NCBI GenBank assembly: GCA_018699075.1
Contig: JABIPV010000380.1
Span: 1 to 5,871, forward strand
Length of the DNA: 5,871 nucleotides
Origin: Kordiimonadaceae bacterium
GTDB taxonomy: Bacteria > Pseudomonadota > Alphaproteobacteria > Sphingomonadales > Emcibacteraceae
Direction: 5' to 3'
This document shows, piece after piece, positions 5,254 through 5,871 of this stretch (position 1 is the stretch's first letter; every line of letters begins with the position of its first letter). The notes below the pieces were generated by a model. That model saw only the letters and a list, made by a program, of their open reading frames with translations, had not been told where the DNA came from and did not search any database. Position numbers and translations under genes: made by a program.

Positions 5254-5871
5254 TTGTCAGTAAATTATCGATTAAGCAGTATTCTTTTAACAGTAATTTC
5301 ATTCACATTAAGCGCACATTTTGCAGTCGCGCAGGAAGTTATTGAAGTTGGTGGAAAAGGCAAAACCTGTATAGAAGATATCCAGTGTGTGAACCGCATT
5401 CATCCAAATATACCCATGGTGGCAAGTGCCAAGCCGGGCCAAACTATATTATTTCGCACCCGTGATGCTGCTGATTATATAGGAACAGTTGATAGCCAAA
5501 CTGAAAAAGTTCCAGAACGCGGTGAAGCAAATTTTGGCCGCGGGCTGCCTTTAACCGGGCCTGTTCATATTGAAGGATCAAAAGCAGGTGATGTTCTGGC
5601 ATTTACAATCACAAGAATTAAACCAGGCCGCCATGCCTGGACGGGTACTAGCCCAGGCGGGTTTGCCGTCGATTTGATGGGACCCGAACGAAAACGTGTT
5701 AAATGGAACTTAGATGATGGCTATGCTACCAGCGATGATATTCCTGGAATTAAAATACCTGATCGGAGCTTCCCGGGTGCCGTTACAACAATGCCAGATC
5801 AAGTGACGTTAAAAAAAATGTTGAAGCGAGAACAGATCCTGAAAGCAGTTGGTGGTTCAGTAGGTTCGGCA
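5254..5871 (+). CDS. Exported acetamidase/formamidase family protein, 3' end beyond the window
   Basis: The reading frame opens at TTG and runs 206 codons to the window edge without a stop, so only the N-terminal part is present. Residues 1-26 form a Sec signal peptide (Arg6, hydrophobic 9-20, cleavage likely after AVA26). The FmdA/AmdA-type domain follows: RIHPNIPMVASAKPGQTILF (48-67), RTRDA (68-72), LPLTGPVHIEGSKAGDVLAF (98-117) and IPGIKIPDRSFPGAV (163-177), which matches the central part of the family. Family members hydrolyse formamide, acetamide or related amides to an acid and ammonia. Most well-known members are cytoplasmic, so the export signal is notable. Cys39 and Cys45 near the mature N-terminus could form a disulfide. 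The gene is divergent from the AEH-like hydrolase across 95 bp. Substrate specificity cannot be read from this fragment. Confidence 0.85.
   Translation, partial: MSVNYRLSSILLTVISFTLSAHFAVAQEVIEVGGKGKTCIEDIQCVNRIHPNIPMVASAKPGQTILFRTRDAADYIGTVDSQTEKVPERGEANFGRGLPLTGPVHIEGSKAGDVLAFTITRIKPGRHAWTGTSPGGFAVDLMGPERKRVKWNLDDGYATSDDIPGIKIPDRSFPGAVTTMPDQVTLKKMLKREQILKAVGGSVGSA

Noticed and set aside
5225..5263. A 12-codon ATG reading frame overlapping the TTG start of the acetamidase-like gene.
   Set aside because: It has no clear ribosome site, overlaps the -35 of the opposite promoter and shows no run of regulatory codons, so a leader peptide is not supported.

Overview
The window is an AT-rich bacterial segment with five complete genes and one gene cut by the right edge. 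The protein families, the Sec signal peptides, the Shine-Dalgarno sites and the use of GTG and TTG starts fit a Gram-negative proteobacterium. An aquatic alphaproteobacterium with modest GC is my guess, but no rRNA or other phylogenetic marker is present to settle it. I see no tRNA, IS element, phage gene or CRISPR array.

Left part (1-3015, all + strand): a RutE-like flavin nitroreductase is followed by a 102-bp AT-rich gap holding a candidate promoter and a dyad. A tight three-gene run comes next, with gaps of 26 and 27 bp: an L-aspartate dehydrogenase-family oxidoreductase (GTG start), a single-domain VOC/glyoxalase-fold protein, and an exported protein that joins a discoidin-like domain to a small beta-barrel-like domain.

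Middle (3016-3220): a convergent intergenic region with an AT-rich inverted repeat at the first stop codon, a pair of 11-bp direct repeats 20 bp apart, and a perfect 9-bp stem hairpin.

Right part: a 645-residue exported CocE/NonD hydrolase lies on the minus strand. It carries the signature residues of alpha-amino acid ester hydrolases (AEH), including the carboxylate cluster. It is divergent from an exported acetamidase/formamidase-family protein on the plus strand (TTG start, truncated at 5871). The 95 bp between them contain a good sigma70-type promoter for the AEH gene.

Taken together this looks like part of a catabolic island. Exported hydrolases would cleave ester or amide substrates in the periplasm, and cytoplasmic enzymes (AspDH-like, VOC, RutE-like) would process nitrogen-containing or semialdehyde intermediates. 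That joint role is inference; the families are individually well supported but the substrate is unknown.
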